From positions 310,001 through 374,000 of the forward strand of contig VJWM01000103.1 in the NCBI GenBank assembly GCA_010909165.1: DNA of 64,000 bases, written 5' to 3'. Made by a program: the position numbers and the translations under genes. This document shows, piece after piece, positions 47,905-59,400 of this stretch (position 1 is the stretch's first letter; each line of letters opens with the position of its first letter). Under the pieces are notes generated by a model. It made no database searches and was not told where the DNA came from. It was given only the letters and a program-made list of their open reading frames with translations. This stretch comes from Anthoceros angustus. Lineage: Eukaryota > Streptophyta > Anthocerotopsida > Anthocerotales > Anthocerotaceae.

Positions 47905-50260
47905 TGCGAAATGATCACTGTCATTTCTCACTCAAGATCCAATTCTCAAGAAGAGACGGAATCCAACCATTAAAGAGTCAACTCACTAGGAGAATAGTGA
48001 GAAATCATCACGGACTTTCCATGGAATTGTATGCAGAAGATATATCCATGTCTGAAGAGCGGAAGAAGTGGGATAAATGAAGAGTGTAAAAGGAGGGATA
48101 AAAGCATATAACACCATAACTTTTGAAGGGGGTGAATAATCTCGATGGGGGTTTTCCGTAAATAATTTCTGAAAAGGGTTTTGATGGGCCCTAAAACAGC
48201 TTTATTAGTCATTCGAAAACATCTTGAAAAAAGAGGTCACCCGAAGAAAGTTACTACTTTCCAACCAAAATGTTTCGTCGAATGGTGGTCAAACTCGAAC
48301 CTATGGGATTATTGCAAAGTGGACCAGAAGGAAGGCCGTCACGGGAAGGGACGACCATAAATTCAGTTTTGGAAGGAAAATGTGATTTAGTAAGGACACA
48401 ACAAAAGCCACGAAGAGGCTATTTCCAAAATACGATTACATCTGGAACCGAACGTACAACATTCACTCTGGGACCCCGGGACAAACCGTGATTTGAGTTT
48501 TACTCATCCCCAGAGTTCAATCCTTCGTCATCACTTGGTCCAACTTCTCCAACATTGTCATTACAATCTTCAACGGCACTTGATTCAGATCGTATGAAGC
48601 CGCAACTCGCAAAGCTTATCCCTTATCACTTTTTGTCCACCGCATACAAATGTTTCCGCATGCTCAACACAAACCCCATAATCTGAATGATCACCGCTAT
48701 TTCTCACTCAAGATCCAATTCTCAAGAAGAGACGGAATCCAACCATTAAAGAGTCAACTCACTAGGAGAATAGTGAGAAATCATCACGGACTTTCCATGG
48801 AATTGTATGCGTAAGATATATCCATGTCTCAAGAGCGGAAGAAGTGGATAAATGAAGAGTGTAAAAGGAGGGATAAAAGCATATAACACCATAACTTTTG
48901 AAGGGGTGAATAATCTCGATGGGGTTTTCCGTAAATAATTTCAAAAGGGTTTTGATGGGCCCTAAAGCTTTATTAGTCATTCGAAAACATCTTGAAAAAA
49001 GAGGTCACCCGAAGAAAGTTACTACTTTCCAACCAAATGTTTCGTCGAATGGTGGTCAAACTCGAACCTATGGGATTATTGCAAAGTGGACCAGAAGGAA
49101 GGCCGTCACGGGAAGGGACGACCATAAATTCGCTTTGGAAGGAAAATGTGATTTAGTAAGGACACAACAAAAGCCACGAAGAGGCTATTTCCAAAATACG
49201 ATTACATCTGGAACCGAACGTACAACATTCACTCTGGGACCCCGGGACAAACCGTGATTTGAGTTTTACTCATCCCCAGAGTTCAATCCTTCGTCATCAC
49301 TTGGTCCAACTTCTCCAACATTGTCATTACAATCTTCAACGGCACTTCGATTCGTAGACTGTATGAAGCCGCGCAACTCGCAAAGCTTATCCCTTATCAC
49401 TTTTTTGTCCACCGCATACAAATGTTTCCGTGCGTTCAACACAAACCCATAATACTGAAATGATCACCGCTATTTCTCACTCAAGATCCAATTCTCAAGA
49501 AGAGACGGAATCCAACCATTAAAGAGTCAACTCACTAGGAGAATAGTGAGAAATCATCACGGACTTTCCATGGAATTGTATGCAGAAGATATATCCATGT
49601 CTGAAGAGCGGAAGAAGTGGGATAAATGAAGAGTGTAAAAGGAGGGATAAAAGCATATAACACCATAACTTTTGAAGGGGGTGAATAATCTCGATGGGGG
49701 TTTTCCGTAAATAATTTCTGAAAAGGGTTTTGATGGGCCCTAAAACAGCGTTTATTAGTCATTCCGGAAAACATCTTCGAAAAAAAGAGGTCACCCAGTA
49801 AAGTTACTACTTTCCAACCAGCAATGTTTCTGTCGAATGGTGGTCGCAAACTCGAACCTATGGGATTATTGCAAAGTGGGACTCAGAAGGAAGGCCGTCA
49901 CGGGAAGGGACGACCATAAATTCGCTTTGAAGGAAAATGTGATTTAGTAAGGACACAACAAAAGCCACGAAGAGGCTATTTCCAAAATACGATTACATCC
50001 GAACCGAACATTCACTGGGACCCCGGACAAACCGTGATTTGAGTTTTACTCATCCCCAGAGTTCAATCCTTCGTCATCACTTGGTCCAACTTCTCCAACA
50101 TTGTCATTACAATCTTCAACGGCACTTCGATTCGTAGACTGTATGAAGCCGCGCAACTCGCAAAGCTTATCCCTTATCACTTTTTTGTCCACCGCATACA
50201 AATGTTTCCGTGCGTTCAACACAAACCCATAATACAGAATGACTGTTTCATTCACAAATA
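47905..50260. repeat. Tandem triplication of a 0.78-kb unit
   Basis: Units run at about 47905-48686, 48687-49459 and 49460-50240, each from ATTTCTCACTCAAGATCCAA to ACAAATGTTTCCG...ACACAAACCC. They differ by scattered one- to four-base indels, mostly at CTG/CAG. The right end of each unit is the 3' part of the minus-strand reading at 50046-50803, so the triplication copied part of that element. Confidence 0.92.
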
Positions 50261-50803
50261 CCTCCTGAATGTTTTTTAGGTAATGGACCTTATTCATTTT
50301 TTCCTCGGCATTGGACCAGATGGGTTGGCACTCTGGTGGACTATATATTCCTGCACATCTCTCCCTTCGTACGCATCTGTGTGCTCGGTCCGGTACTAGT
50401 GGATAAGAAAGTGAGGTCGTGGTGCATTTAGCTTCGCGTCAATGACCTTCCCAATCCAGAATGGCTTGTTATGCGTGTCGCTAGTGCACGGCACTGCCAG
50501 AAATATCCCCTTCCGGATTTCCGTTATGTCCCCATTCATCCGCGCCATTTCCCGCTGTTGCCTTCCCGCATTTTGATATGCCCCCAAGTACATATCACGC
50601 TGAGGGAGGTCCCTCAATAATGCCTCATCCAGCAAAGCTTCATCCAGCACTTGAAGTGGTCGGGCTGTATGATCCACTTCTCCACGTGAAAACCACTTCC
50701 AAGGACGCTCTAGCACTAGCCCGATGTTATTCTCCACAGTGACAGCAATCTCCTTTTGGTCCACCCAAAAGGCTTCCCACCACTTGTACTCTTCAGCAGT
50801 CAC
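50046..50803 (-). pseudogene. Unknown element-type coding remnant
   Basis: Two minus-strand frames, 50803-50396 and 50297-50046, separated by a stop and a frame change. The first starts TAEEYKWWEAFWVDQ and has KPFWIGKVIDAKL, a motif seen in proteins of high-copy plant elements. The second has LYYGFVLNARKHL, then an acidic Ser/Asp/Glu tail. No catalytic motif of a known transposase or polymerase is visible. Its 3' part is present in three tandem copies to the left. Confidence 0.45.
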
Positions 50804-50924
50804 CTATGGACGCAAATCTTTTCACCCTTCTTGCAAATGGGCCACACCTTTCGTCGGTGATAGGATACCTGCCGTTCCCTTCTTGTCCCCCCCTAGCTCC
50901 ACCCGCATGCACCGACGGGTGGTG

Positions 50925-51290
50925 CTAGAGGGTACTCCGGCCGGCGCCCCGAAGACGCCGCCCATGGGCGCCGGCCGGCCCTCTCGCAAAGACGCCCATG
51001 GCGCCGGCCGGCGCCCGCAAAGACGCCGCCCATGGGCGCCGGCCGGCGCCCGCAAAGACGCCGCCCATGGGCGCCGGCCGGCGCCCCAACACGCCCGCCC
51101 ATGGGCGCCGGCCGGCCGGCCGGCGCCCCAACACGCCCGCCCATGGGCGCCGGCCGTCCGGCGCCCGCAAAGACGCCGCCGGCCGGCCGGCGCCCTCCCC
51201 CAACACGCCCTGCCCATGTGCGCCGGCCGGCCCGCGCCCTCCCCCAACACGCCCTGCCCATGGGCCCCCAACACACCCTGCCCATAGGCT
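50925..51290. repeat. GC-rich 35-bp palindromic minisatellite
   Basis: Units of GGCGCCCGCAAAGACGCCGC plus CCATGGGCGCCGGCC or a CCAACACGCC variant. Most units contain the 18-bp perfect palindrome GGGCGCCGGCCGGCGCCC, and some carry extra GGCC steps. All long open frames across it, on both strands, are artefacts of composition. Confidence 0.95.
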
Positions 51291-51334
51291 ATTGTTTTTT
51301 AAAATAAATAGTTAGCGATTCAAGTGGTTGCATT

Positions 51335-51583
51335 GAGTGCCAGAAGCTTGAAGACCACGACTGGCAAGCTTTTGGATGAAGGTCAGCAGATCCTAAATGT
51401 TGTGTGGCAGTCGACACTGTCGGAAGCTTAGCCCAAGAATTATACTAATGAATACGAGCAAGCATTGGAGGAGAATGAGAGCTTTGACGCCGAGGATATG
51501 GACCGCCTTCGGAATTTGGCGGTGGTCCTTGACTCAGTATCGGCGCAAGGCATGGACGAGTTGCTAGGCCACGCTCTTGAATG
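51335..51583 (+). pseudogene. Unknown open reading remnant with one stop
   Basis: One frame reads LKTTTGKLLDEGQQILNVVW, a stop, then EYEQALEENESFDAEDMDRL and ends GMDELLGHALE, stop. It is helical and acidic, without a recognised family. It lies among repeats and is probably an element remnant. Confidence 0.35.
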
Positions 51584-52950
51584 ACTATTGTTGATACTGA
51601 TGACCACTTCCTCCTTTAGCAGTTGTTTTTTGCAAGGTTTTCACGAATACTGAAATGAGACTCTCGCAAGTACAAGCATGATTTTTATTGTGTTCCACCA
51701 CTTGAAAAAGTAAATATTTCCGGTTGTAATGAATAGATGCCAACGGCAGCCCACTGTGTATTCTACAAAAACGCAGACGGGCCCGCACCCTACAGTGCTC
51801 TAGTTCTAGGGTGTAGAATTGAAAGTGCGTCTTTTATCAAAGGTATGGACTCAGAAAGGGTGTGCCCATTATTAAAGCTTGGCAAATATGCTATCGTAGA
51901 AAGGGTGTAAACTGTGACAAGGGGGTGTTGTTTCGATCGAAGGAGGTTACCTATATTCCTCCCCTTAAAAAATTATCATGTTATGTGATTGGTGATGTGG
52001 GCCTGTCGAGAGGGAATCATGGTATTTAAAGCACAAAGAAGGCGCTAGGAAGAAAAAACCGCAAGTGATGATGGTAGGTGACAAGCATTCTCTGCTGTTT
52101 GTGCAACTTAGGGAGTGTATTGAACAGCAAAGCAGTGTTAGGATAAGTGGTTGCCCTGCAAGACGGATGTATAATTTAAGATTGTAGATCGATGAAAGAG
52201 GATCTCATTCAATCAAGAGTGCTTAGGCCTATTGGAGTATGGACAAAGGAGAGCGTGAACCTCAGAGGCTGATGAAGAACAGCGTCTCTTGGGATAGGTG
52301 TTATTCTCCACCAAAGGGGGTTTGGGTCGGTATATGCCAAAAAATGAACCCCACCTCCCCCTGCCAAAACACACCATCTCGTGAAACTAACTGTTTGGAC
52401 ATACACAGAAAGTTATTGACCAGGGTATTTTCTTACGAACGCTTACGCTGACAAGGTTTGGGAGGAAGAATGTTCGCGGGTTTTAACTCCGAATGGAATG
52501 GATTTTATGGTTTTTGGACAAGTGAGGAATCCTAGACACTTCTTTCGCAACCGACGTACTTCTTAGCAGAGTGAATACTAGGCAACCTAAACCAAATTAG
52601 GCCAACTAGCCAAACGGCAACTGACAACGCAAAAGAAGCAAGTCCCTAGCGGAAAAGAACCTACTGCGCCGGAGCACCAAGCTTCCGATTCTACTATGTT
52701 GCCATAAAGATACTTGAGAAGCTTCGTCCCGAGCGTTGGCTTGCGATTCTCCTGCGATGACACAAACACACTCGAGAAGCTTAGTTGTGAGTGTTGACTT
52801 GCCACAAAGCTTGCGTTTTTCCTACAGTGACACAGAAACACTTAAAAAGCTTAGTTTGGATTGTTCACTTGTGTGGACCACGGACTCTTCCTTGGGGTAG
52901 GAAATGAGTTAGGTTTTGTTTTTTTTCGTAGGCGCGGAGTAGAAAATAAG
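51584..52950. other. Intergenic, no supported gene
   Basis: No coding region, RNA gene or strong repeat is recognised. A CACTTGAGAAGCTT-like motif near 52710-52850 (ACTTGAGAAGCTTCGT, ACTCGAGAAGCTTAGT, ACTTAAAAAGCTTAGT) recurs and links this stretch to the duplicated element at 57-60 kb. Confidence 0.5.
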
Positions 52951-52959
52951 GCGGAAAGG

Positions 52960-53130
52960 AAGAAATAAGTCCGGAGTATTCCGGACTGCACTACGGAGTA
53001 GGCAGAAGGACTCCGGAGTAGGCCGAGGGACTCCGGAGCACCCTCCGGAGGAGCTACGGACTACACTCTGAAGGGGGAGGAAAGTCCGGACCACACTCTG
53101 GAGTACCGGGGTAAGTCCGGACCACACTCC
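52960..53130. repeat. CCGGAGT/ACTCCGG palindromic repeat cluster
   Basis: About ten copies of CTCCGGAG or TCCGGA-type palindromes at irregular 15-30 bp spacing (for example GGACTCCGGAGTAGGC and AAGTCCGGACCACACTC). From 53260 to 53360 similar GCGTAAGGC.GAGTAAG steps occur. Confidence 0.75.
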
Positions 53131-53647
53131 GGAGCAGGACGGGATAAGTACGCCAAGTAAAGTAACTTAGGAGTCGGAGCGTGTTTTAGACAGACGGGGC
53201 CACGTGGACGGTATTGAGAGGCGGATGGGCATGCAGCATCAGACCGAGGGGCCGCCATGGTCGTTATAGGCGGTATTCACGCCCGCACAGCAGGGCGATA
53301 AGGCTAGAGTACGCGGCGGCGTAAGGCCAGAGTAAGTGGAAGCGTAAGGCGGGAGTAAGCCATGCACCTCGGCGCCACGGCAAGAGACACCTCCCGCCAA
53401 AGAACTACTCCCGACGTCGCGGGCTGGAGGGAAGGCCATTTTTCTTCGTGACTTCGCGAGGCTCGCGCCCGCCTCCCAGCCTTTTGCACTATCTTTCGAG
53501 CGCCAGCACTCGCGCTCACCTTCGTGGTTGGAGCGGCAAACGCGGCGAAGGGGGAGCAGATTGTTACGACACAATCACCAACAGCGGAGCAAGAAGGACG
53601 CGGCGATGGGACCCAAGAAGGCAGCGGAGGTATGGGAGCCCTGACGC

Positions 53648-56458
53648 TTGGTGGAGCGCAACATTGTCACCAGGAGATACCCCGACTTCGGACCCTGGCT
53701 GGAGGAAGCAGAAGAACTGGTGGAGAAATGGCACTTAGACATCTTCATGTTTGACGCTCGACGGCCACGCCGCCGAGAATACGCCAGAAGATGCCGCCGT
53801 CACAACAAAGAGGTTCGCTCCAAAAGCTTGAGGGAGGACCCTAGGAGGTGGACCGTGGAGGTCCTGAGGGCGGTTTACAACCGCCCGGTGGAGGAAATTG
53901 GGGGTGTAGTCCCGGAGCCCCTCAAGGTGAGAGAGAAGGTGGAAGGCGGAGGCGGAAGCGCCAAGAAGAAGGCGGAGTCCTCGCCAACGGCCGTCCAACG
54001 GCCGGTCAATTGCCACCTGGATAGGCGGGTGAGAGTAGTGGCTAAGGTCATTGTCCATTGGAACATGCTCACCAAGGTGGATCACCTTGGTGACAATCTT
54101 CTGGTGTTCCTGCACGCCCTACAGCGGGGCAAACGGGACGACTGGGGGCGTATTATCTTCACCCGGATCAACCAGGAGGCCAGGAAGCTACGGAGTGAGA
54201 AGCCCCCTCTGTCAGCACTGTCGCCTTTCCTCATCCATGTATGGGGACACCTCAACCTCCTGAAGGAGGGAGAAGAGGAGGCGCCCAAGCGCCAAGAAGA
54301 AGGCGGAGGCGGCCCACCGAGGTAGAGCATGAAGGAGCGAAGGCGCCAGAGGCGGAGGCCCGACCTCCTAAGGCCAAACGGGCCCGGGAGGAAGATGATT
54401 GAGAGGGGATTCCGGACTCCATTCGACTGGAACGGACACCCTCGCCGCCCCGAGAGGTATGGGAGGATATCCCTGCCTCCCTCCTTCTGGTTCCGGAGGC
54501 GGAGGTGCCCGCACCGGACGGAGCACTTACGGGAAGGAGCCGCCGCGACGCCTACCGCCAAAGAACCCACCACAGCCCAGTGAGCCGACGAGGCGAGTCG
54601 TCAAGAGGCGGAAAGTGGCTCCTGCCAACGAAGCGCCAAGGAGCGCACCAGTTCCTCTGCCCCTACCCACGGAGTGGCAGGAGGCGGAGGAAGCAGTAAG
54701 GAGAGCGGAGAGGGACGCCGCCCAAGGTGCAGGGGGGCACTGGCAGCAGCCACATACGGAGCCCGTCCTGTCTTCGACAAGAAAGGGAAACGCGCCAGCT
54801 CCCGGACCCCCTCACCGCCACCGAGCCCAAAACGAAGGCGCGCGGAGAAGGAGTTAGCGGCCAAACGGGCCAAGGAGGTGGAAGGGGACCAGGGCACTCA
54901 GGACCTGAGGGTCCTGATCAGGTCCGGAGAGCCAAGTCCGGACTCACTCCCGATCAAGGTCCCGTGACGGACCCTTGCTCGTCAGGCGGCGACCCGACGC
55001 CGACGGACCGGGAGATGCCCGCACCCACGACGGACTTCTTGGGTGCCTCGCCAACTGTGGCCGTGGAAGAGACACGGCGAGTCCTGGCAAACGTCATGGA
55101 CGGTATGCTCTGGGACCTCTGCGGGACGGCAGAGAAGATCCAGGAAGTAGAGGCCACTCGAAGGCGCATGGTGCTCCTCCAGGAGCAGGTGGAGGCGGCC
55201 CAAGCGGCCAAGAAGAAGGCGGAGTCCCTCGCTCGAATCGAGGAAGAGAAGCGTCGGGAAGCGGAGCGGGAGGTCCGGTCTGTTCAGCAAGACCGGACCA
55301 AGGTCCTTCAGCTGTGCGAGCAGCTGAAGCAGGCACAGGAGGCCAAGGCCCGGGCAGAGGACCTCTGCAGACGGCGGGAAGCGGCGCAGGGGGAGTTGGA
55401 GGAAGCCCGAAGACAGGCGGAGCGGGCTCGAGACCTGGCCGAGGCGGCTCGGCAGGAACAACACCAAGCCGCAGAAGCTCAGGTGAAGGCGGCGCGGGAG
55501 GCGGAAGCCGCGGCTAAGACCGACCGTGATCATTACCGGCGAGATCGAAACCGGTGGAGGGAAACGGTGACGCCCGCTGCTAACTCAAGGCGAGCAGGGG
55601 CACTGAGGCCTCAAATGTGCGAAGAGAAAGAGGCCAGCAACAAGGAGATGGAGGATCTCCGCCCGGGCCTATGGAGTGGAGGAACGGCGGAGATGGAAGA
55701 TCAAGAGGAGACCTTGAGCCGCAGCCCAAGACACAATCGAGCGAACGGGGTTTCTTGGGCGTGATCGGCGATCACGAGCGGGAGATAGAGCGACTCCAGC
55801 TCTGTTGGAGGGCGGAGGAGGTAAGGCGATGGAACAAGGAGCAGGACGTCGCCGAAATGGAGAAGGACCTGGACGAAGCACGAAATTGGGCAGAGTTGCC
55901 GGACCGCCTTGAGAGGGAGATGGCGGAGCTGTGCCGGATGAACGGGGAGCAAGGGCCTGGACGAGAAAGAGGCCGCTGGTCCAGCTTGAGGAAGGCGGAG
56001 GAGCGCCGCGCCATGGCGAAGGCGGAGGCGGAGGAGGTAAGGCGATGGAACAAGGAGCCGGATCAGTGGAGCAGCAATGGGCAATGGCAGGAAGTACTGA
56101 GGCCTCCCTCGTGGCCTCGCGAGATTCCGCCTGCCCAACGGACGAACTGGCAAGAGACGGGCCAAGAAGCTCTGGACAAGACGCCACCGCCGAGCACCTA
56201 TGGCGAAGAGAGTATCGGGTGCTCCGGGCGCATGTGGAAGAGGCAATCCAGCAAATCGACTCGGATTTTGCCTACTACCACGCTGAGCTTCTCAAGGCTT
56301 TTGAAGCTTCTCGGCACCCGCTACAACTGGACGGACCTCCGGAAGGGTCAAAAGGAGTGGATGGAGAAGAAGGGCACGGGGACAGCACTGGGGCCTTGGT
56401 GGCCTTGTTCGGTGACGACGGCAGCGGTGCAGAGGAGCCTCAGGAGGAGCAGACGTAA
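53648..56458 (+). mobile_element. Degenerate element ORF: gag-like helical region and long coiled coil
   Basis: Overlapping frames form one interrupted coding tract. The left part (53648-54325) has a helical segment with KVIVHWNMLTKVDHLGDNLL, then RGKRDDWGRIIFTRINQEAR, like the N-terminal ORF of plant transposons and retroelements. The middle (54400-54960) is Pro/Arg-rich and basic (SPPPSPKRRRAEKELAAKRA). The right part (54970-56458) is a long Ala/Glu/Arg/Gln coiled coil, ending IQQIDSDFAYYHAELLKAFE and an acidic tail. At least three frame changes are needed. No protease, reverse transcriptase or integrase was seen, so it is non-autonomous or truncated. Element class is uncertain. Confidence 0.55.
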
Positions 56459-59400
56459 CAGGCCTTGAGGTAAGTCAGCCGCAACCAGCAAGTATCTTTC
56501 TCTTGGGGTGGAAACCGCGTTTCGTTGTAGACCCTTGTGCGTCTTTGCTAACGAGAGTCCTGAGTCATCGAGCGACCTCAGAGAGATCGATCAAGGTCCC
56601 GTGACGGACCCTAACGTGTGGTGGTGTGTGGGTGGACGATCGAGACCCTTGCTCGTCAGGCGGCGACCGACGCCGACGGACCGGAAAGCGTGAGCTTGGG
56701 AACTCCGGGAAGGCGTGAAGAGCCCGGACGGAGAGGCCCGGCGGAACGACGGAGGAGGTCCGAGCCACGCAGCCCACCCACTCTTTTTCCAAGAACGATG
56801 AGTGTATTGAGAGGAGTGAGAAGAACGGACTAGACGGATGAGGGACGGATCGATGCGAATGATGCTGAGTCCTTAAACGCGTTTGGCCGCACCGGCCCGT
56901 TTTGGACGCAGAGTGGTTAGTCGTAGAATTGTGCACGCGCGCGCTCAGGTCCAAACGGTCGCGACGTGGGGTAAGAATCGGTCGAAAACGTGTCAAACGG
57001 AGCCTATCATTCTCTTGGGAACGGACCCCTTGCTATAACGACACGGGATTGTGCGCGTCCGGCTGGCCGTCACCGAAAGTCGTGCCACAACTTGCCACCA
57101 AGCTTGCAATTCTACTATGCTGACACAAAGACACTTAAGAAGCTTGGTTCTGCAGGACTAAGCTTCTCACTCAAATGAGTGATGGCTTGCCACCAAACTT
57201 GCGATTCTACTGCGTTGACACCAAGACACTTGAGAAGCTTGGTTCTAAGTGTTGGCTTGCCACCAAGCTTACGATTGTACTACGTTGACACACTACGAGA
57301 AGTGAAAAGTTATGACGGAAGGAGGCGCTCACCCGATGGTAGGGTACTTTTGCTAGGGTATTTTGTTGGTTGTGACTTAGCTCCTCATGTATGTCTTTTG
57401 CTCTTGAGTACTATAGATCAAGGGGCCACGATGTAGCTAGCAAATTAAACATCTTGGGCAATAGCTCAAGAAGAATGGTGGAAATGGTTGCACATATAGC
57501 CACAAATTAAACATCTTGGGCAATAGCTCGAGAGGAACGATGGAAATGGTTGCACATAATCCTCGCCGTGATGCGGTGATTGAGTGCAAGGAACCCCGTG
57601 GTATCGAAGGTAGGGGCGCGACTAGCACATAGTAAAGAGTGATACATATATGGTCCCATAATGATCTACTTTGAACCTGGCGCGATGTGTGTAAGGGCGT
57701 TTAGAACGACCATGCCAATGTGGCACCGGTCACCAAGTACTTGTTGTTTTGACTCACCACACTTAGGTGATTTTGACCTCGGCCAAATAAATAGATAAAT
57801 GAAATTCATTAGATTTTGTGGTAGGTGGATGAACGGGGAGCAAGGGGCCTGGGCGTAGAAAAGAGGCCGCTGGTCCAGTTGAGGAAGGCGGAGGGGGAGA
57901 GCTGCGCCATGGCGGGGAAGCGCAGGCGGAAACGAAGGAGGCTGGATCAGTGGAGCAGGCGAGGAATGTGAGGCCTCCCTCGTGGCCTCGCGAGATTCCG
58001 CCTGCCCAACGGACGAACTGGCAGAGAGGGCAGGCCGGCAGACGTCACCGCCGAGCACCTATGGCGAAGAGAGTATCGGGTGCTCGGGCGATGTGGAAGA
58101 GGCAATCCAAAGAATCGACTCGGATTTTGCCTACTACCACGCTGAGCTTCTCAAGGCTTTTGAAGCTTCTCGGCACCCGCGAGACGGACCTCGGAAGGGT
58201 CAAAAGGAGTGGATGGAGAAGAAGGGCACGGGATCGGGGCCTTGGTGGCCTTGTTCGGTGGCAACAACGTGGCAGAGGAGCCTCGGGAGGAGCGTGAGGC
58301 CTTGAGGTAAGTCGGCCGCAACCAAGTATCTTCTCTTGGGGTGGATACCGCGTTTCGTTGTAGACCCTTGTGCGTCTTTTGCTAACGTGAGTCCTGAGTC
58401 ACTGAGCAGGCACGACAGCTCCGGAGAGACTGATCAAGGTCCTGGTGACGGACCCTAACGTGTGGTGGTGTGTGCAGGGGTGGACGATCGGGGACCCTTG
58501 CTCGTCCAGAGCAGCGGCCCGACGTCGGACGGACCGGAACGCGTGAGCTGGGGAACTCCGGGAAGGCGTGAAGAGCCCGGACGGAGAGGCCCGGCGGAAC
58601 GACGGAGGAGGTCCGAGCCACGCAGCCCACCCACTCTTTTTCCAAGAACGATGAGTGTATTGAGAGGAGTGAGAAGAACGGACTAGACGGACGAGGGACG
58701 GACTGATCGGGTACGGACGCGAACGAGTCCTTAAACGTTTGGCCGCACCGGGCCTGTTCGGTGGACGTTAAGAGTGGTTAGTCGTAGAATTGTGCACGCG
58801 CGCGCTCGGGTCCAAACGGTCGCGACGTGGGGTAAGAATCGGTCGAAAACGTGTCAAACGGAGCCTATCATTCTCTTGGGAACGGACCCCTTGCTATAAC
58901 GACACGGGATTGTGCGTCCGGGGCCACCGAAAGTCGTGCCACAACTTGCCACCAAGCTTGCAATTCTACTATCGACACAAAGACACTTAAGAAGCTTGGT
59001 TACAGACTAAGCTTCTCACTCAAATGAGTGATGGCTTGCCACCAAACTTGCGATTCTCTGCTGACACCAAGACACTTGAGAAGCTTGGTTCTAAGTGTTG
59101 GCTTGCCACCAAGCTTACGATTGTACTACGTTGACACACCACGAGAAGTGAAAAGTTATGACGGAAGGAGGCGCTCACCCGATGGTAGGGTACTTTTGCT
59201 AGGGTATTTTGTTGGTTGTGACTTAGCTCCTCATGTATGTCTTTTGCTCTTGAGTACTATAGATCAAGGGGCCACGATGTAGCTAGCAAATTAAACATCT
59301 TGGGCAATAGCTCAAGAAGAATGGTGGAAATGGTTGCACATATAGCCACAAATTAAACATCTTGGGCAATAGCTCGAGAACGATGAGTGTATTGAGAGGA

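Noticed and set aside
47970-49849. Recurrent 80-110 codon frames in the 0.78-kb units
   Set aside because: They are the same stretch in three repeat copies with shifting ends, no domain and no consistent start; only the remnant at 50046-50803 has coding character.
50724-51315. Several long frames on both strands over the GC-rich minisatellite
   Set aside because: All encode the same tandem repeat in different frames and exist only because the repeat lacks stops.
53240-56460. Complete LTR retrotransposon
   Set aside because: No paired LTRs, primer-binding site, protease, reverse transcriptase or integrase could be identified; only a degenerate coiled-coil coding tract is supported.
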